From: DASRDU01 sp046331565
GTDB taxonomy: Bacteria; Acidobacteriota; Blastocatellia; RBC074
Direction of reading: 5' to 3'
Assembly: GCA_046331565.1 (NCBI GenBank)
Contig: JAXLQP010000001.1
Coordinates: 2,418,001 to 2,482,000 of the forward strand
Length of the DNA: 64,000 bases
Under the pieces are notes generated by a model. The model made no database searches. It had not been told where the DNA came from and was given only the letters and a program-made list of their open reading frames with translations. The number at the start of each line of letters is the position of its first letter. The first letter of the stretch is position 1. Both the position numbers and the translations under genes were made by a program. Of the stretch, positions 15,550 to 28,200 are shown piece by piece.

Positions 15550-18543
15550 TCAGAACGTGACCTTGACGGCGAGTTGCAACTGGCGCGGGTCGCCGACGCC
15601 CTGGCGCAGGAAGCCGTCAAAATTGAACAGGCCCGGCGTCGTCAGCGGGTTCACGTTGTTTTTGTTGTTGAAGGTATTGAACATCTCAACCATCGGCAGG
15701 ATTGAGACACGTTCTCCGAATTTGAAGACGCGGGTCAGCCGCCAGTCGAATGAGAAAAATTCGTTGTCCTTGCGCAGCGAATTGCGATTGGTGGCCGTGC
15801 GCGGGTCAGGCGAAATCGGCTGAGCCGAACGCGCCTGAATGCGCGTGTTGACCTGCAGGCCCCAGGGCAGATCGCCGGACATAAAGAAGTTGAATTTGTG
15901 GCGAATGTCGCGGTCTGAAAGCGCGTAATCGGCTTTCAGATTGTTGATGTCAAAAGCGCGATCAGTGAACGGGTCGCGTTCATTCGAGTCATCATCAAGA
16001 TCCTTCGACCACACGTAATTGCCCTCAAACTGAAAGCCCCGGCTCAGCCGCTTCCGCACGCCAGCCGTAAACCCGCGATACAGCCCCTTGCCCACTGAAC
16101 TCGTCACCATCACTTCGCCAAGCTGCGGCCCGAAAATCGGATTGCCTGCCGAATCAAGTCTGCGGTTGACATTCAGAAAGCGCGTCAGATGCACGCCTTT
16201 CGAGTGCGTGAAATCAAGATAGACTGCCAGGCCGCTGGCGATTTCCTGCTCAAACGCGACGTTCGTCGTGTAAATGCGCGGATTGGCGTAATCGCGGCTG
16301 AACACACGCACACCGCTGAAAAGCGGAAACTGACCCGCCGGAGTCGGCGTCACCGGAGCCAGATTCGGCCACACCGGCAAAACTGTCGGATTGGCAAACA
16401 GGCCACCGGCAATCGTCTGCTGCTGCACGCCGTTGGTTGTGATCGAACCGACCTGTGACAGCATATTCTGCCGCGCATTGAAAATGCCCCAGCTTGCGCG
16501 CAGCACCGATTTGCTGTTGTTGCGCACGTCCCACGCCAGACCGACGCGCGGCTGAAACATCTTCCACTGATCGGGCAGCGTGCCATCAGACGGAAAGCGC
16601 GGATCGGTCAGAAACCTGCCGTAAGCGGTCTGCGATGGCGGCACGACCGGATCAGGAAAAGTCTGCGCTTCCCACCGCAGGCCGTAATTGAGCGTGAGGC
16701 CGGGCCGCGCCTGGTATTTGTCCTGCGCAAAGAATGCCAGTTCGTTGTTGCTGATGTCTGATGCGCCTGCCGCATCAGTGGCCGGGCCGCTCAGTCCCGC
16801 GCCCTGCAAAAAGAGCAGCAGCGGAGTCGAAGCCGTGCCGGTCGCGCATTTGCCGGTCGTCTGATTGATCCAGGTTCCGTCAGAGCAGCGCGCCGCTGCT
16901 GGCCCGAAGCCTGCGCCCAGGCTGGCCGGTGAAGCGTAACGCAGAAATCCGGTCACGCTGTCAAACAGGTAGCGCCCGGTGAAAAAGCCGCGAAACACCT
17001 GCGCGTTGTCGCTGCGAATGTATTCACCGCCGAATTTGTAAGTGTGCCGACCTGACACGAGGGAGATACTGTCCCTGACCTGATAACGCTCGAACAGCTC
17101 ATCCACTGCCGGTTGCAGAAAGAACGGATTGCCAAAGCGAAACGTCGTCGCAAAGCCCATCGCCGTGTCAGCCGGAACATTCGATTCCGTCGCCGAACGC
17201 GGACGGTCTTCACGCGAATAGGTGAAATGCAGTTCGTTCAGCCTCGTTGATGACAGCGTGCTGAACAGGTTCAGATTGAAGACGTGAATTTTGCCCGGCC
17301 CTTCGGTGCCGTTGGCCGACGTGCCGTAAGTCGCCACGTCAAAGGTTTCGTTCTCTTTTTTCGAGCGATTGAAATTGTACGAGAACGCCAGTTCATTGGC
17401 CGTTGTCAGCTTCCAGTCCAGTTTGCCCAGGAAAGCCGAAGTGTTGACAGGCTTTTTGATCGGCTGGCTTTCGTCCTGATTGCGCGAAGCCTTGAAAAAG
17501 CTGATCAGCGCCAGCCGCTGACAATCGGTGCTGTTATTGATGAGCGCCTCGTTGGCCTGAATCGTCGGATTCTGCACGGAGCAGGGCGAGCCGATAGGTT
17601 CGCTCAGATTCGGGCGCGTGAGGTTACCGGTGATCTGCTCGAAGTTGGCAAAGAAGAAAGCCTTGTCTTTGACAATCGGGCCGCCGAAATTGCCGCCGAA
17701 CTGTTCGCGGTGAAAATCCCTGAGCGGTTTGCCATCAGAAGTGTTCGATGACAACGCTTCGAGCCGCTGAAAATGAAAGACGCTGCCGCGAAATTCATTC
17801 GTGCCTGATTTGGTAATGACGTTGACCACGCCGCCCGCCGTGCGCCCGAATTCGGCGCTCGCGCCGGTCGCCACGACCTGAAATTCCTTGATCGCTTCCA
17901 TTGAAATATCAATCGCGGCGCGCTGCCCGCCCACCTGTTCGCCAAAGAAACCGTTGTTGTAATCGCCGCCATCAAGGCTGATGTTGTTGAAGACGCCGCG
18001 CTGGCCTGAGAAATTGATTTCATCACCATCCGGCCCCTGCGTGATGCTCACGCCCGGCGTCAGCGTCAGCAGGTCTTCAAACTTCCGGCCCAGCACCGGC
18101 GTGCGACTGACCGAGAGTTCATTGAGCGTCGTGCTCGATTCAGTCCTGACCGTATCAATCGTCGGCGCAGCCGTAATCGTGATGCGCTCCTGCACGGACG
18201 AAACCTTGATGGCGAGGTTCAGGGTGATCGCCTGCCCGACCGTCAGCGCCAGGTTTTCCTGCACAAGTGTCGCGTAGCCCGCTTTGGTGATGGTCAGCGA
18301 ATACCGGCCCGATGGCAGTTGCAGAAACACAAATCGCCCGTCGGCGTCAGTCGCCAGCGTGCGGCTGAGATTGGTGTCGGCATTTTTGGCTTCGACGGTT
18401 GCGCCGGGGACGATGGCCCCCGCCGAGTCAACCACGGTTCCCTGAATGACGCCGGTCGTGATCTGCGTCTGCGCAGAAGCCGCGCAGGTCAGCATCAGCG
18501 CCAGCCACAAAAAGATTCCGGCCCGCCCGATTTGCTTTGGCAT
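15550..18543 (-). CDS. Oar-like TonB-dependent receptor with carboxypeptidase-regulatory domain
   Basis: A 997-residue outer-membrane protein with a signal peptide ending near CAASAQ. A carboxypeptidase-regulatory sandwich follows (TGVIQGTVVDSAGAIVPGAT, ~31-115), then the plug (VLGRKFEDLLTLTPGVSI, FGRTAGGVVNVITKSG) and a barrel that ends ...AVKVTF. It is a paralogue of the receptors at 6498-9836 and 36598-39222 but clearly diverged from both. The ggag before the ATG supports the start. No partner lipoprotein or TonB/ExbBD is present in the window. The ligand is unknown. Confidence 0.9.
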   Translation of the reverse strand: MPKQIGRAGIFLWLALMLTCAASAQTQITTGVIQGTVVDSAGAIVPGATVEAKNADTNLSRTLATDADGRFVFLQLPSGRYSLTITKAGYATLVQENLALTVGQAITLNLAIKVSSVQERITITAAPTIDTVRTESSTTLNELSVSRTPVLGRKFEDLLTLTPGVSITQGPDGDEINFSGQRGVFNNISLDGGDYNNGFFGEQVGGQRAAIDISMEAIKEFQVVATGASAEFGRTAGGVVNVITKSGTNEFRGSVFHFQRLEALSSNTSDGKPLRDFHREQFGGNFGGPIVKDKAFFFANFEQITGNLTRPNLSEPIGSPCSVQNPTIQANEALINNSTDCQRLALISFFKASRNQDESQPIKKPVNTSAFLGKLDWKLTTANELAFSYNFNRSKKENETFDVATYGTSANGTEGPGKIHVFNLNLFSTLSSTRLNELHFTYSREDRPRSATESNVPADTAMGFATTFRFGNPFFLQPAVDELFERYQVRDSISLVSGRHTYKFGGEYIRSDNAQVFRGFFTGRYLFDSVTGFLRYASPASLGAGFGPAAARCSDGTWINQTTGKCATGTASTPLLLFLQGAGLSGPATDAAGASDISNNELAFFAQDKYQARPGLTLNYGLRWEAQTFPDPVVPPSQTAYGRFLTDPRFPSDGTLPDQWKMFQPRVGLAWDVRNNSKSVLRASWGIFNARQNMLSQVGSITTNGVQQQTIAGGLFANPTVLPVWPNLAPVTPTPAGQFPLFSGVRVFSRDYANPRIYTTNVAFEQEIASGLAVYLDFTHSKGVHLTRFLNVNRRLDSAGNPIFGPQLGEVMVTSSVGKGLYRGFTAGVRKRLSRGFQFEGNYVWSKDLDDDSNERDPFTDRAFDINNLKADYALSDRDIRHKFNFFMSGDLPWGLQVNTRIQARSAQPISPDPRTATNRNSLRKDNEFFSFDWRLTRVFKFGERVSILPMVEMFNTFNNKNNVNPLTTPGLFNFDGFLRQGVGDPRQLQLAVKVTF

Positions 18544-18670
18544 ACTGTGTCTCCTGTTGGTTGATGATTACTGTTTCCGGTGACGGAGTGGTGTGCCTTC
18601 CCGTGTGTTACTGCCAGCGAATGTTTCAGCCTCGCAAGACCGGCTGTTCTGATGTCACTCACACCATCTT

Positions 18671-18745
18671 CGTAGTAACGAATTCATTCGTTCTGCTCCG
18701 AGCGGCAGCAGTGCTGAAAGCAGAACGAATGAATTCGTTACTACG
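18671..18745. repeat. REP-like palindrome, CGTAGTAACG family
   Basis: Perfect 25-bp inverted repeats (18671-18695 and 18721-18745) with a 25-nt loop. The arm contains CGTAGTAACG then AATTCATTCGTTCTG, the same word as at 2366-2453 apart from one base (ttt/ttc) and its complement. Confidence 0.9.
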
Positions 18746-19088
18746 AGGGTGGTCTGAGTCCTCTGCGGGAATCCTGCTCTGGAATTCGCCAGCAATACCC
18801 CGTGTGTGCTGATTCCGCTTTTTTGTAATCAGTTACAGTCAGGAAAAAGAGCCGGGACAGCAATGAAAGTTCAGCCGCCACAGATTATCAGCAGCAATCA
18901 GGCTGTGCCGTGCAGTCTGCCCCGTGCGCTTTGTCTTTACTCCTGAAAACTAAAGCTGGTTCAACTCAGTTGCGGACTTTGTTTGTTTTGTGGAACTCAT
19001 CCCAGCGGTTTGAAATGCGGGACTGTTATAGGTCAGGTCAGGTGAAAGATCAAGGCAGGCCAGTCAGCGCCTGCATCCCGGCAGGCGG

Positions 19089-19126
19089 AAAAAAAGTGGC
19101 GGCAATCACCCTGTGATCACCGCCAC
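19089..19126 (-). terminator. Rho-independent terminator of gyrB
   Basis: Read on the minus strand, a GC-rich stem (gtggcggtgatcac pairing with gtgattgccgccac, 12 of 14 matched) is followed directly by seven T. It lies ~25 nt after the gyrB stop. Confidence 0.85.
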
Positions 19127-19150
19127 ATCTTTGATTTTCAAACTGAATGA

Positions 19151-23299
<4,149 letters not shown>

Positions 23300-23393
23300 T
23301 TCTCTTCTTCTTCCAGTTGCTGTTTGGCTTTGCGGCCTGATCGGTTAAGAGTGAAGCCGATTCAGGAGTCTGTTCAGGGAATGTGAACGGGGG

Positions 23394-24665
23394 TCAGAAC
23401 GGAGCCTGATGCCGGGCGTCTTCAGCCGACAATTCATCAATCAATCCATCAGGGGATGAATCAATGGCCGGATCAGCGCCGCTCTGCTCCCTCACCGGTT
23501 CCGGTTCTGAATGCTGAAACTCTGGCTGAATAGCTGCTTCCTCTTGCTGTGAGATGATTGCCGGAATCTCTGTTTCACGCCCTGCCCTGCCCGCACTGAC
23601 CTGAAAGACAGCCGCCCGATGGCGGTAATGGTCGGCCACCTCGCGTTTCGAGGTTGAAACAAAAGTCTGCGATTTGCCTTCAAGGTAATCCAGCAGAATT
23701 TCGATTCGCGTGCGGTCGAGTTCAGCGTCAATGTCATCAGTCAGAAAAACCGGATATTCTTCGTAAACTGAATAATACAATAACATCTGCGCCAGATCAA
23801 GCACCAGCAGGGCGCTCCGCTGCTGCCCCGAACTGCCATACCTGGAAATTTCATAACCATCCGACAACACTTCCAGATCGTCCCGGTGCGGCCCGACCAG
23901 GGAATACCCTGTTGCAATTTCGTTTCGCAGATGAAACACAAGCCGCTCCGCCAGCAGTTTCGGGTAATCGTTCAGATCGCCTTTGCCTTCGAGCGACGAG
24001 CGGTAGCGAATCGTGATCTCCTCGGCTTCAAAGAGCTGCGGTCTGAGGTGCGCGCGCAGTTTTTCGACATAAGCCGTGCGCGCGACATGAATTTCCGAGC
24101 CGAGCGCAATCAACTGATCGTTCCAGGGCTGAATGACCGGCTCGAATTTCAAAGGCTCATCGGCTTCCGAAGCATCGCGCAGCAACCTGTTTTTCTGCTT
24201 CAGCACGCGGTTGTATTCAGCAATCGTGCCCAGGTAGGAAGGCACGGTGCTGACGATGCCGCGATCCAGAAAGCGCCGCCGGTACTCAGGCCCGCCGCGC
24301 ACGACCTGCATTTCATCAGCCGTGAAGGCAATCGCGTCAAGCGTCCCCAGATAACGAATGACCGCCTCGCGCTTGCCGTTGACGAAAGTCTGTTTGGTCT
24401 TTTCGCCGATGAGCAGTTGCAGATCCTTCGTCAGATTCCCGCGCGCCACAGTGCCGCGCAGGATGGCTTCAGTTTCTGAATGACGGATGACCTCGTGCGG
24501 ATGTGCAGTGCGAAAGGATTTGGTCGTCGCCAGCAGATAAACAGCCTCCAGCCAGCTCGTCTTGCCCTGCGCATTCGGCCCGTAAATAATGTTGAGGCCG
24601 GGTGAGAATTTGACCGCGCCGGAGAGATTGCGAAAATTGGTGGCTTCGAGGCGAACGAGGTGCAT
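23394..24665 (-). CDS. recF: DNA replication and repair protein RecF
   Basis: An SMC/ABC-like ATPase that works with RecO and RecR to load RecA at single-strand gaps. The N-terminus (LEATNFRNL) and Walker A GPNAQGKTS at 29-37 are typical; the signature SSGQQRSALLVLDLAQM and Walker B VFLTDDIDAELD follow in order. At 423 residues it is longer than usual: the last ~65-70 residues (after the FVSTSKRE region) are an acidic, Gln/Glu-rich extension without recognisable domain. It precedes gyrB by 94 nt, the common recF-gyrB arrangement, although dnaA and dnaN are not upstream. Confidence 0.95.
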   Translation of the reverse strand: MHLVRLEATNFRNLSGAVKFSPGLNIIYGPNAQGKTSWLEAVYLLATTKSFRTAHPHEVIRHSETEAILRGTVARGNLTKDLQLLIGEKTKQTFVNGKREAVIRYLGTLDAIAFTADEMQVVRGGPEYRRRFLDRGIVSTVPSYLGTIAEYNRVLKQKNRLLRDASEADEPLKFEPVIQPWNDQLIALGSEIHVARTAYVEKLRAHLRPQLFEAEEITIRYRSSLEGKGDLNDYPKLLAERLVFHLRNEIATGYSLVGPHRDDLEVLSDGYEISRYGSSGQQRSALLVLDLAQMLLYYSVYEEYPVFLTDDIDAELDRTRIEILLDYLEGKSQTFVSTSKREVADHYRHRAAVFQVSAGRAGRETEIPAIISQQEEAAIQPEFQHSEPEPVREQSGADPAIDSSPDGLIDELSAEDARHQAPF

Positions 24666-24717
24666 CCTGGTTTGGCAGGCTGGAATCTGGTCAGTTGTTC
24701 TGACGAGTCATTGTTGT

Positions 24718-24749
24718 AAAAAAGCGCCGGGCTGAAGCAGTTTTCAGCC
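24718..24749 (-). terminator. Likely rho-independent terminator after the small exported protein
   Basis: On the minus strand a ggctgaa / ttcagcc stem with a 6-nt loop is followed by cggcgc and six T. It sits about 15 nt after the stop of the gene at 24765-25211, separating it from recF. Confidence 0.5.
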
Positions 24750-24764
24750 GACGTTTGTCAAATT

Positions 24765-25211
24765 TCACTGCTCCGTCGGCACGCTCACAATCGGCACGTC
24801 CCAGTGCGCGATCAGGATTTCAAAGCGGCGCTGCTCTTCGCGCCGGAAGGTCTCCTGATCGGGATAGAGTTGTTTGATGATCGCTTCTTCGGCGGTGCTG
24901 TCGTGAGCGGCGGCGACGTTTTTGAAAACAATCGTGACGCGGTAATCCCAGCGTCCGTCTTCGGTCGAATGGTAGCGGGGCTTTTCAATTTTCACGCTCA
25001 GCATGCGGCCTGATTCGATCTGTTTTTTCAGCACGGGCAGGTGGTTTTTGCGGAACAGGCGCAGGAATTCGTCGGCGTACCCCCACTTCGTCTGATAGTA
25101 ATATTCAACGACAAAGGGCTGATCCTGCGTTTTCGTTTGTTGCGCAGTCACGCTCAGCGTGGTGAAAACAGCGAGCAGCAGTGCGGCGATGAGACGGGTG
25201 ATGCGGTTCAT
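24765..25211 (-). CDS. Small exported protein of unknown function
   Basis: A 148-residue protein with a clear Sec signal peptide (RLIAALLLAVFTTLSVTAQ), so it is probably periplasmic. The mature part (VVEYYYQTKWGYADEFLRLF ... RMLSVKIEKP ... WDYRVTIVFKN) alternates strands and helices in a way that recalls small ferredoxin-like Dabb/NIPSNAP-type folds, but this is only an impression. It begins 22 nt after the end of mpl on the same strand, so the two are likely one operon, and it ends in a terminator-like hairpin. I recognise no catalytic motif. Confidence 0.7.
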   Translation of the reverse strand: MNRITRLIAALLLAVFTTLSVTAQQTKTQDQPFVVEYYYQTKWGYADEFLRLFRKNHLPVLKKQIESGRMLSVKIEKPRYHSTEDGRWDYRVTIVFKNVAAAHDSTAEEAIIKQLYPDQETFRREEQRRFEILIAHWDVPIVSVPTEQ

Positions 25212-25233
25212 TGTTCTTCGTTTCCTTTCGTGT

Positions 25234-26682
25234 CTATTGCTGGCGCAGCGCGTTGAGCAGTTTCTGATGGATGCCGCCGAAACCGCCGTTTGACATGACC
25301 ATCACCACATCGCCTGCGCGCAGTTCGGGAGCCAGGTGAGCCGTGATGGCGTCGGCGCTCTGGTTTGAATCCTCGCCGCCGATTTCAAAGGCCTGCTTGC
25401 CCTGCGCCCGCAAATCGCTGATGACCTGCGCAACAGACAACTGATCTTCTGCCGTTAGTCTGAACGATTCAAAGAGCGGGGCGATGATGACGTAATCGGC
25501 GGGCGCGAATGATTTCGGATAATCACCCTGAAAAACCTTCTTGCGCGTCGTCCACGAACGCGGCTCAAAGACCGCAATGATGCGGTGGCCGGGGAATTTC
25601 TGGCGCGCGGCTTCAAGCGTTTCTCTGATTGCGGTCGGGTGATGCGCGAAATCATCAACGATGGTCACGCCGTTCACCACGCCGCGCACCTGCATCCGGC
25701 GCTTGACGCTTTTGAATGTTGCCAGAGCTTCAGCGATCAACTGACGGTCAAGGCCGAGCGAATGTGCGGTGGCGATAACCGCCAGGCAGTTGCGCACGTT
25801 GAAATTTCCGGCGAGCGGTGTGCGGAAAGTCCCGAATTCACGGCCATCGCAAATCACTGTGAAGCGCGTTTCTTCAGGCGCAAATTCGATGTTGCGCGCT
25901 GTCCATCTGGCTTCGCTTGCAAGCCCGAAGCTTTCAATCTGTGACCAGACGCCCTGCGGCGAAATCGGATGCGTGATGATTTCGCGGACGACGGGTGAAT
26001 CCCATCCGGCAATCAGGCGACCTTCAGACGGAATGAGATTGACGAGCAGGCGAAACTGTTTTTTGACATCTTCGAGCGTCGCGTAAATGTCGGCGTGGTC
26101 GTATTCGATGTTGTTGAGAATCACCGTGTCGGGCAGGTAGCTGAGAAACTTGGGCCGCTTGTCCCAGAACGAGGTGTCGTATTCATCGCCTTCGATGGCG
26201 AAGTAGTTTGAATTTGTGACTTTGAAACTCGCGCCGAAATTTTCAGCCACGCCGCCGATCAGAAATGACGGATCAAGGCCACCGACTTCAAGCACCCAGG
26301 CGAGAATCGAGGTCGTCGTCGTCTTGCCGTGCGTGCCTGCGACGACCAGCGAATGCCGCCCGCGAATGAACTGTTCGCGGATCACTTCGGGCATCGAAGC
26401 GTAACTGAGCTTGTGATTGAGCGCGTATTCAATCTCGACATTGCCGCGCGAAGTCGCATTGCCCACCACGACCAGATCAGGCGCGGGTTGCAGGTTGCGG
26501 GCATCGAACTGCGCAAAGGTTTCGATGCCGAGTCGTTTCAGTTCATCGGACATCGGCGGATAGAAAGCCTTGTCCGAGCCGGTCACGCGGTGCCCCTGCG
26601 CTTTGAGCATGCCTGCGAGTGAAGCCATCGCCGTGCCGCATACTCCGATCAGATGAAAGTGTTTTTTTCCGTCTGTCTGCAT
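25234..26682 (-). CDS. mpl: UDP-N-acetylmuramate:L-Ala-gamma-D-Glu-meso-DAP ligase
   Basis: Mpl recycles murein tripeptide by joining it to UDP-MurNAc in the cytoplasm. The sequence opens with HLIGVCGTAMASLAGMLKAQGH (Rossmann-like UDP-binding domain, as in MurC) and carries the Mur ligase P-loop GTHGKTTTTS at 116-125. VDDFAHHPTAIRETL is the typical ligase motif further on, and GGFGGIHQKLL near the end is characteristic of Mpl rather than MurC. I start at the ATG at 26682 (MQTDGKKHFH); the open frame runs 37 codons further upstream but without homology. 482 aa, close to family length. Its presence implies a Gram-negative wall with meso-DAP and recycling. Confidence 0.93.
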   Translation of the reverse strand: MQTDGKKHFHLIGVCGTAMASLAGMLKAQGHRVTGSDKAFYPPMSDELKRLGIETFAQFDARNLQPAPDLVVVGNATSRGNVEIEYALNHKLSYASMPEVIREQFIRGRHSLVVAGTHGKTTTTSILAWVLEVGGLDPSFLIGGVAENFGASFKVTNSNYFAIEGDEYDTSFWDKRPKFLSYLPDTVILNNIEYDHADIYATLEDVKKQFRLLVNLIPSEGRLIAGWDSPVVREIITHPISPQGVWSQIESFGLASEARWTARNIEFAPEETRFTVICDGREFGTFRTPLAGNFNVRNCLAVIATAHSLGLDRQLIAEALATFKSVKRRMQVRGVVNGVTIVDDFAHHPTAIRETLEAARQKFPGHRIIAVFEPRSWTTRKKVFQGDYPKSFAPADYVIIAPLFESFRLTAEDQLSVAQVISDLRAQGKQAFEIGGEDSNQSADAITAHLAPELRAGDVVMVMSNGGFGGIHQKLLNALRQQ

Positions 26683-26816
26683 TGATGAATAATGTTGCCG
26701 GTGATTCGCTGCGGGGGTGACGAAACTGAGCAACTGCCTTTCAGTTTGATTCGTGAAATCTCTGCCCGGGTGAAGCGGGATTATACAGGTCACAGGGAGC
26801 AGGTGTCAGGTCACTC

Positions 26817-26848
26817 TCAAATTTGAGATTTGAGATTTGAGATTTGAG
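26817..26848. repeat. Four tandem atttgag heptamers
   Basis: The sequence ctcaaatttgag is followed by three more atttgag units. It is a 7-nt tandem repeat with a small palindrome at its left edge, in the gap between the divergent mpl and Cys-rich protein genes. Confidence 0.85.
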
Positions 26849-26916
26849 ATGGCGATCAGGTAAAGTTCGGACAGAAGACAGGACGGGAAAAACAGGAAAT
26901 ACCGGAGAAACGAACG

Positions 26917-27411
26917 ATGCGGCATTCGCGCAGGCAGTTTGTGGAAGGAATGATGCTCACGACCGGAGCGGCGGCGGTGTTGCCGGTTCAGTCGGCGGCG
27001 CAGGACAAGGCGCAGACAACAGTGCTGCGCGGGCGCGTCGTCTGCTTCACCGAAGAGTTTGCGAAGCTGCACGGCATCAAACCCGAATGCGAGGAAAAGC
27101 GCGTCGTGTGGGGACTCAGAACCACTGACGGACAGCTTTATTCGTTTCTGCCGACTGATCAGGCAGCGGCGATTTACGATGACCATCGCTTCCGCGAACG
27201 TGATTTGCAGGTGACGGCGCGGGTCTTTCCGCAAACCACGTGGCTTGAGGTCATCAAACTGCAATCGGTCAAAGCTGGTCGCGTGTACGATCTGTTCTAT
27301 TTCTGTGAGGTCTGCAACATCAGGTCACACAAACCCGGCCCCTGCGAATGCTGTCAGGATCCGGTCGTTTTTCACGAAGAACCGGCTGAAGACGAACCGC
27401 TCAAACCCTGA
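26917..27411 (+). CDS. Tat-exported cysteine-rich protein of unknown function
   Basis: A 164-residue protein with a twin-arginine signal (SRRQFVEGMMLTTGAAAVLP, cleavage near QSAAQ). Tat export suggests it folds with a cofactor or metal before transport. The C-terminus has CEVC, then PGPCECC, a CxxC-x(9)-CxCC cluster resembling a small zinc- or metal-binding finger of the type with Lys-Pro-Gly before the second Cys pair. The middle part (GRVVCFTEEF, WGLRTTDGQLYSFL) looks like a small beta-barrel. Its start is separated from mpl by the tandem repeat. I do not recognise a named family. Confidence 0.75.
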   Translation: MRHSRRQFVEGMMLTTGAAAVLPVQSAAQDKAQTTVLRGRVVCFTEEFAKLHGIKPECEEKRVVWGLRTTDGQLYSFLPTDQAAAIYDDHRFRERDLQVTARVFPQTTWLEVIKLQSVKAGRVYDLFYFCEVCNIRSHKPGPCECCQDPVVFHEEPAEDEPLKP

Positions 27412-27620
27412 CCCGACTCACTGCCTGCCATTGGGAGTCCGTTACTCACCTCACTGATTCCTGAGGCCTCTTTTCAGAAAAACGGGAATCAGTCTGTGTG
27501 ACAAATTTTGTCGCTCCTGGTTGCCGGGTTCCGGTCAACCCTTCCCTGCCGCTGCGGGCCGGAATCGGTCAACTGTCAGCTTTTACTGATCTTTCTGCTT
27601 CCGACCGGCAGCAGCTCACC

Positions 27621-27636
27621 TGGCACGCCTTCTGCA
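27621..27636 (+). promoter_or_regulatory. Sigma-54 promoter of the prepilin gene
   Basis: TGGCACGCCTTCTGCA matches the -24/-12 consensus TGGCACGNNNNTTGCA at all defined positions except one (C for the first T of TTGC), with the GG and GC exactly 12 nt apart. It lies ~70 nt before the prepilin ATG. Sigma-54 control of pilin genes is established in Pseudomonas and Myxococcus; no sigma-54 activator is visible in the window. Confidence 0.75.
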
Positions 27637-27703
27637 TAGATCAGCGTCTGACTGGACACTGAACTCCCGGTACAGAGCTGTCCCCCCATACGGAGCGCGT
27701 CGC

Positions 27704-28147
27704 ATGCACAATCAGAATTCAGTGAACCACGATCAGTTTCATCGGCAACGCGGCTTTTCATTGATCGAAATGCTGGTCGTTGTGGCCTGCATCGGCATTA
27801 TTGCCGCGATTGCGGTGCCGAAAATGAATCGCGCTCTGGATGAAGCCAGAGAGTCATCGGCCATTCATAACCTGCGCGACATCTTCTCGGCGCAGCATAC
27901 TTATTACCTGCAATACAAAAGGTTCGCGCGGCTCGACGAACTCAGCGCCTTTCACGGCGGGCAGCTCGGCACGCTGACCAGCAATACGCTGATCAAAAAT
28001 CAGTACACCTTTCAGACCGTGCCGGCTTCACCGTCGGATACGCAACTGGAGCGGGCTTTCACCGTCACGGCGACGCGGGCGCACGGTGGAATCACCACGC
28101 AGTTTCTGACCGACCAGGATGGCGCCATCAGCCAGACCCTGCCGTAA
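27704..28147 (+). CDS. Type IV prepilin-like protein
   Basis: A 147-residue type IV pilin or pseudopilin. The prepilin peptidase site is unmistakable: basic leader, then G17|FSLIEMLVVVACIGIIAAIAVP with the conserved Glu at +5 (E22). The hydrophobic helix is followed by a globular part (YYLQYKRFARLDELS, then a beta-rich C-terminus) typical of a minor pilin or PilE-like subunit. A ggag ribosome site precedes the ATG and a near-consensus sigma-54 promoter lies at 27621-27636. No pilus assembly genes are adjacent. The 679-residue gene follows after 32-53 nt and is probably in the same transcript. Confidence 0.9.
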   Translation: MHNQNSVNHDQFHRQRGFSLIEMLVVVACIGIIAAIAVPKMNRALDEARESSAIHNLRDIFSAQHTYYLQYKRFARLDELSAFHGGQLGTLTSNTLIKNQYTFQTVPASPSDTQLERAFTVTATRAHGGITTQFLTDQDGAISQTLP

Positions 28148-28200
28148 AGATTCCCGCGTCAGTCAATTGACCAGCCCTGATGCCGGACAGAGGTATCACA

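Larger units (their letters stand above)
18544..19150. other. 607-bp gap with REP-like palindrome and gyrB terminator
   Basis: The gap holds the promoter region of the receptor gene, the REP-like palindrome at 18671-18745 and the gyrB terminator at 19089-19126. Between them I see no gene; a short open frame near 18910-19116 lacks a ribosome site and family features. Confidence 0.6.
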
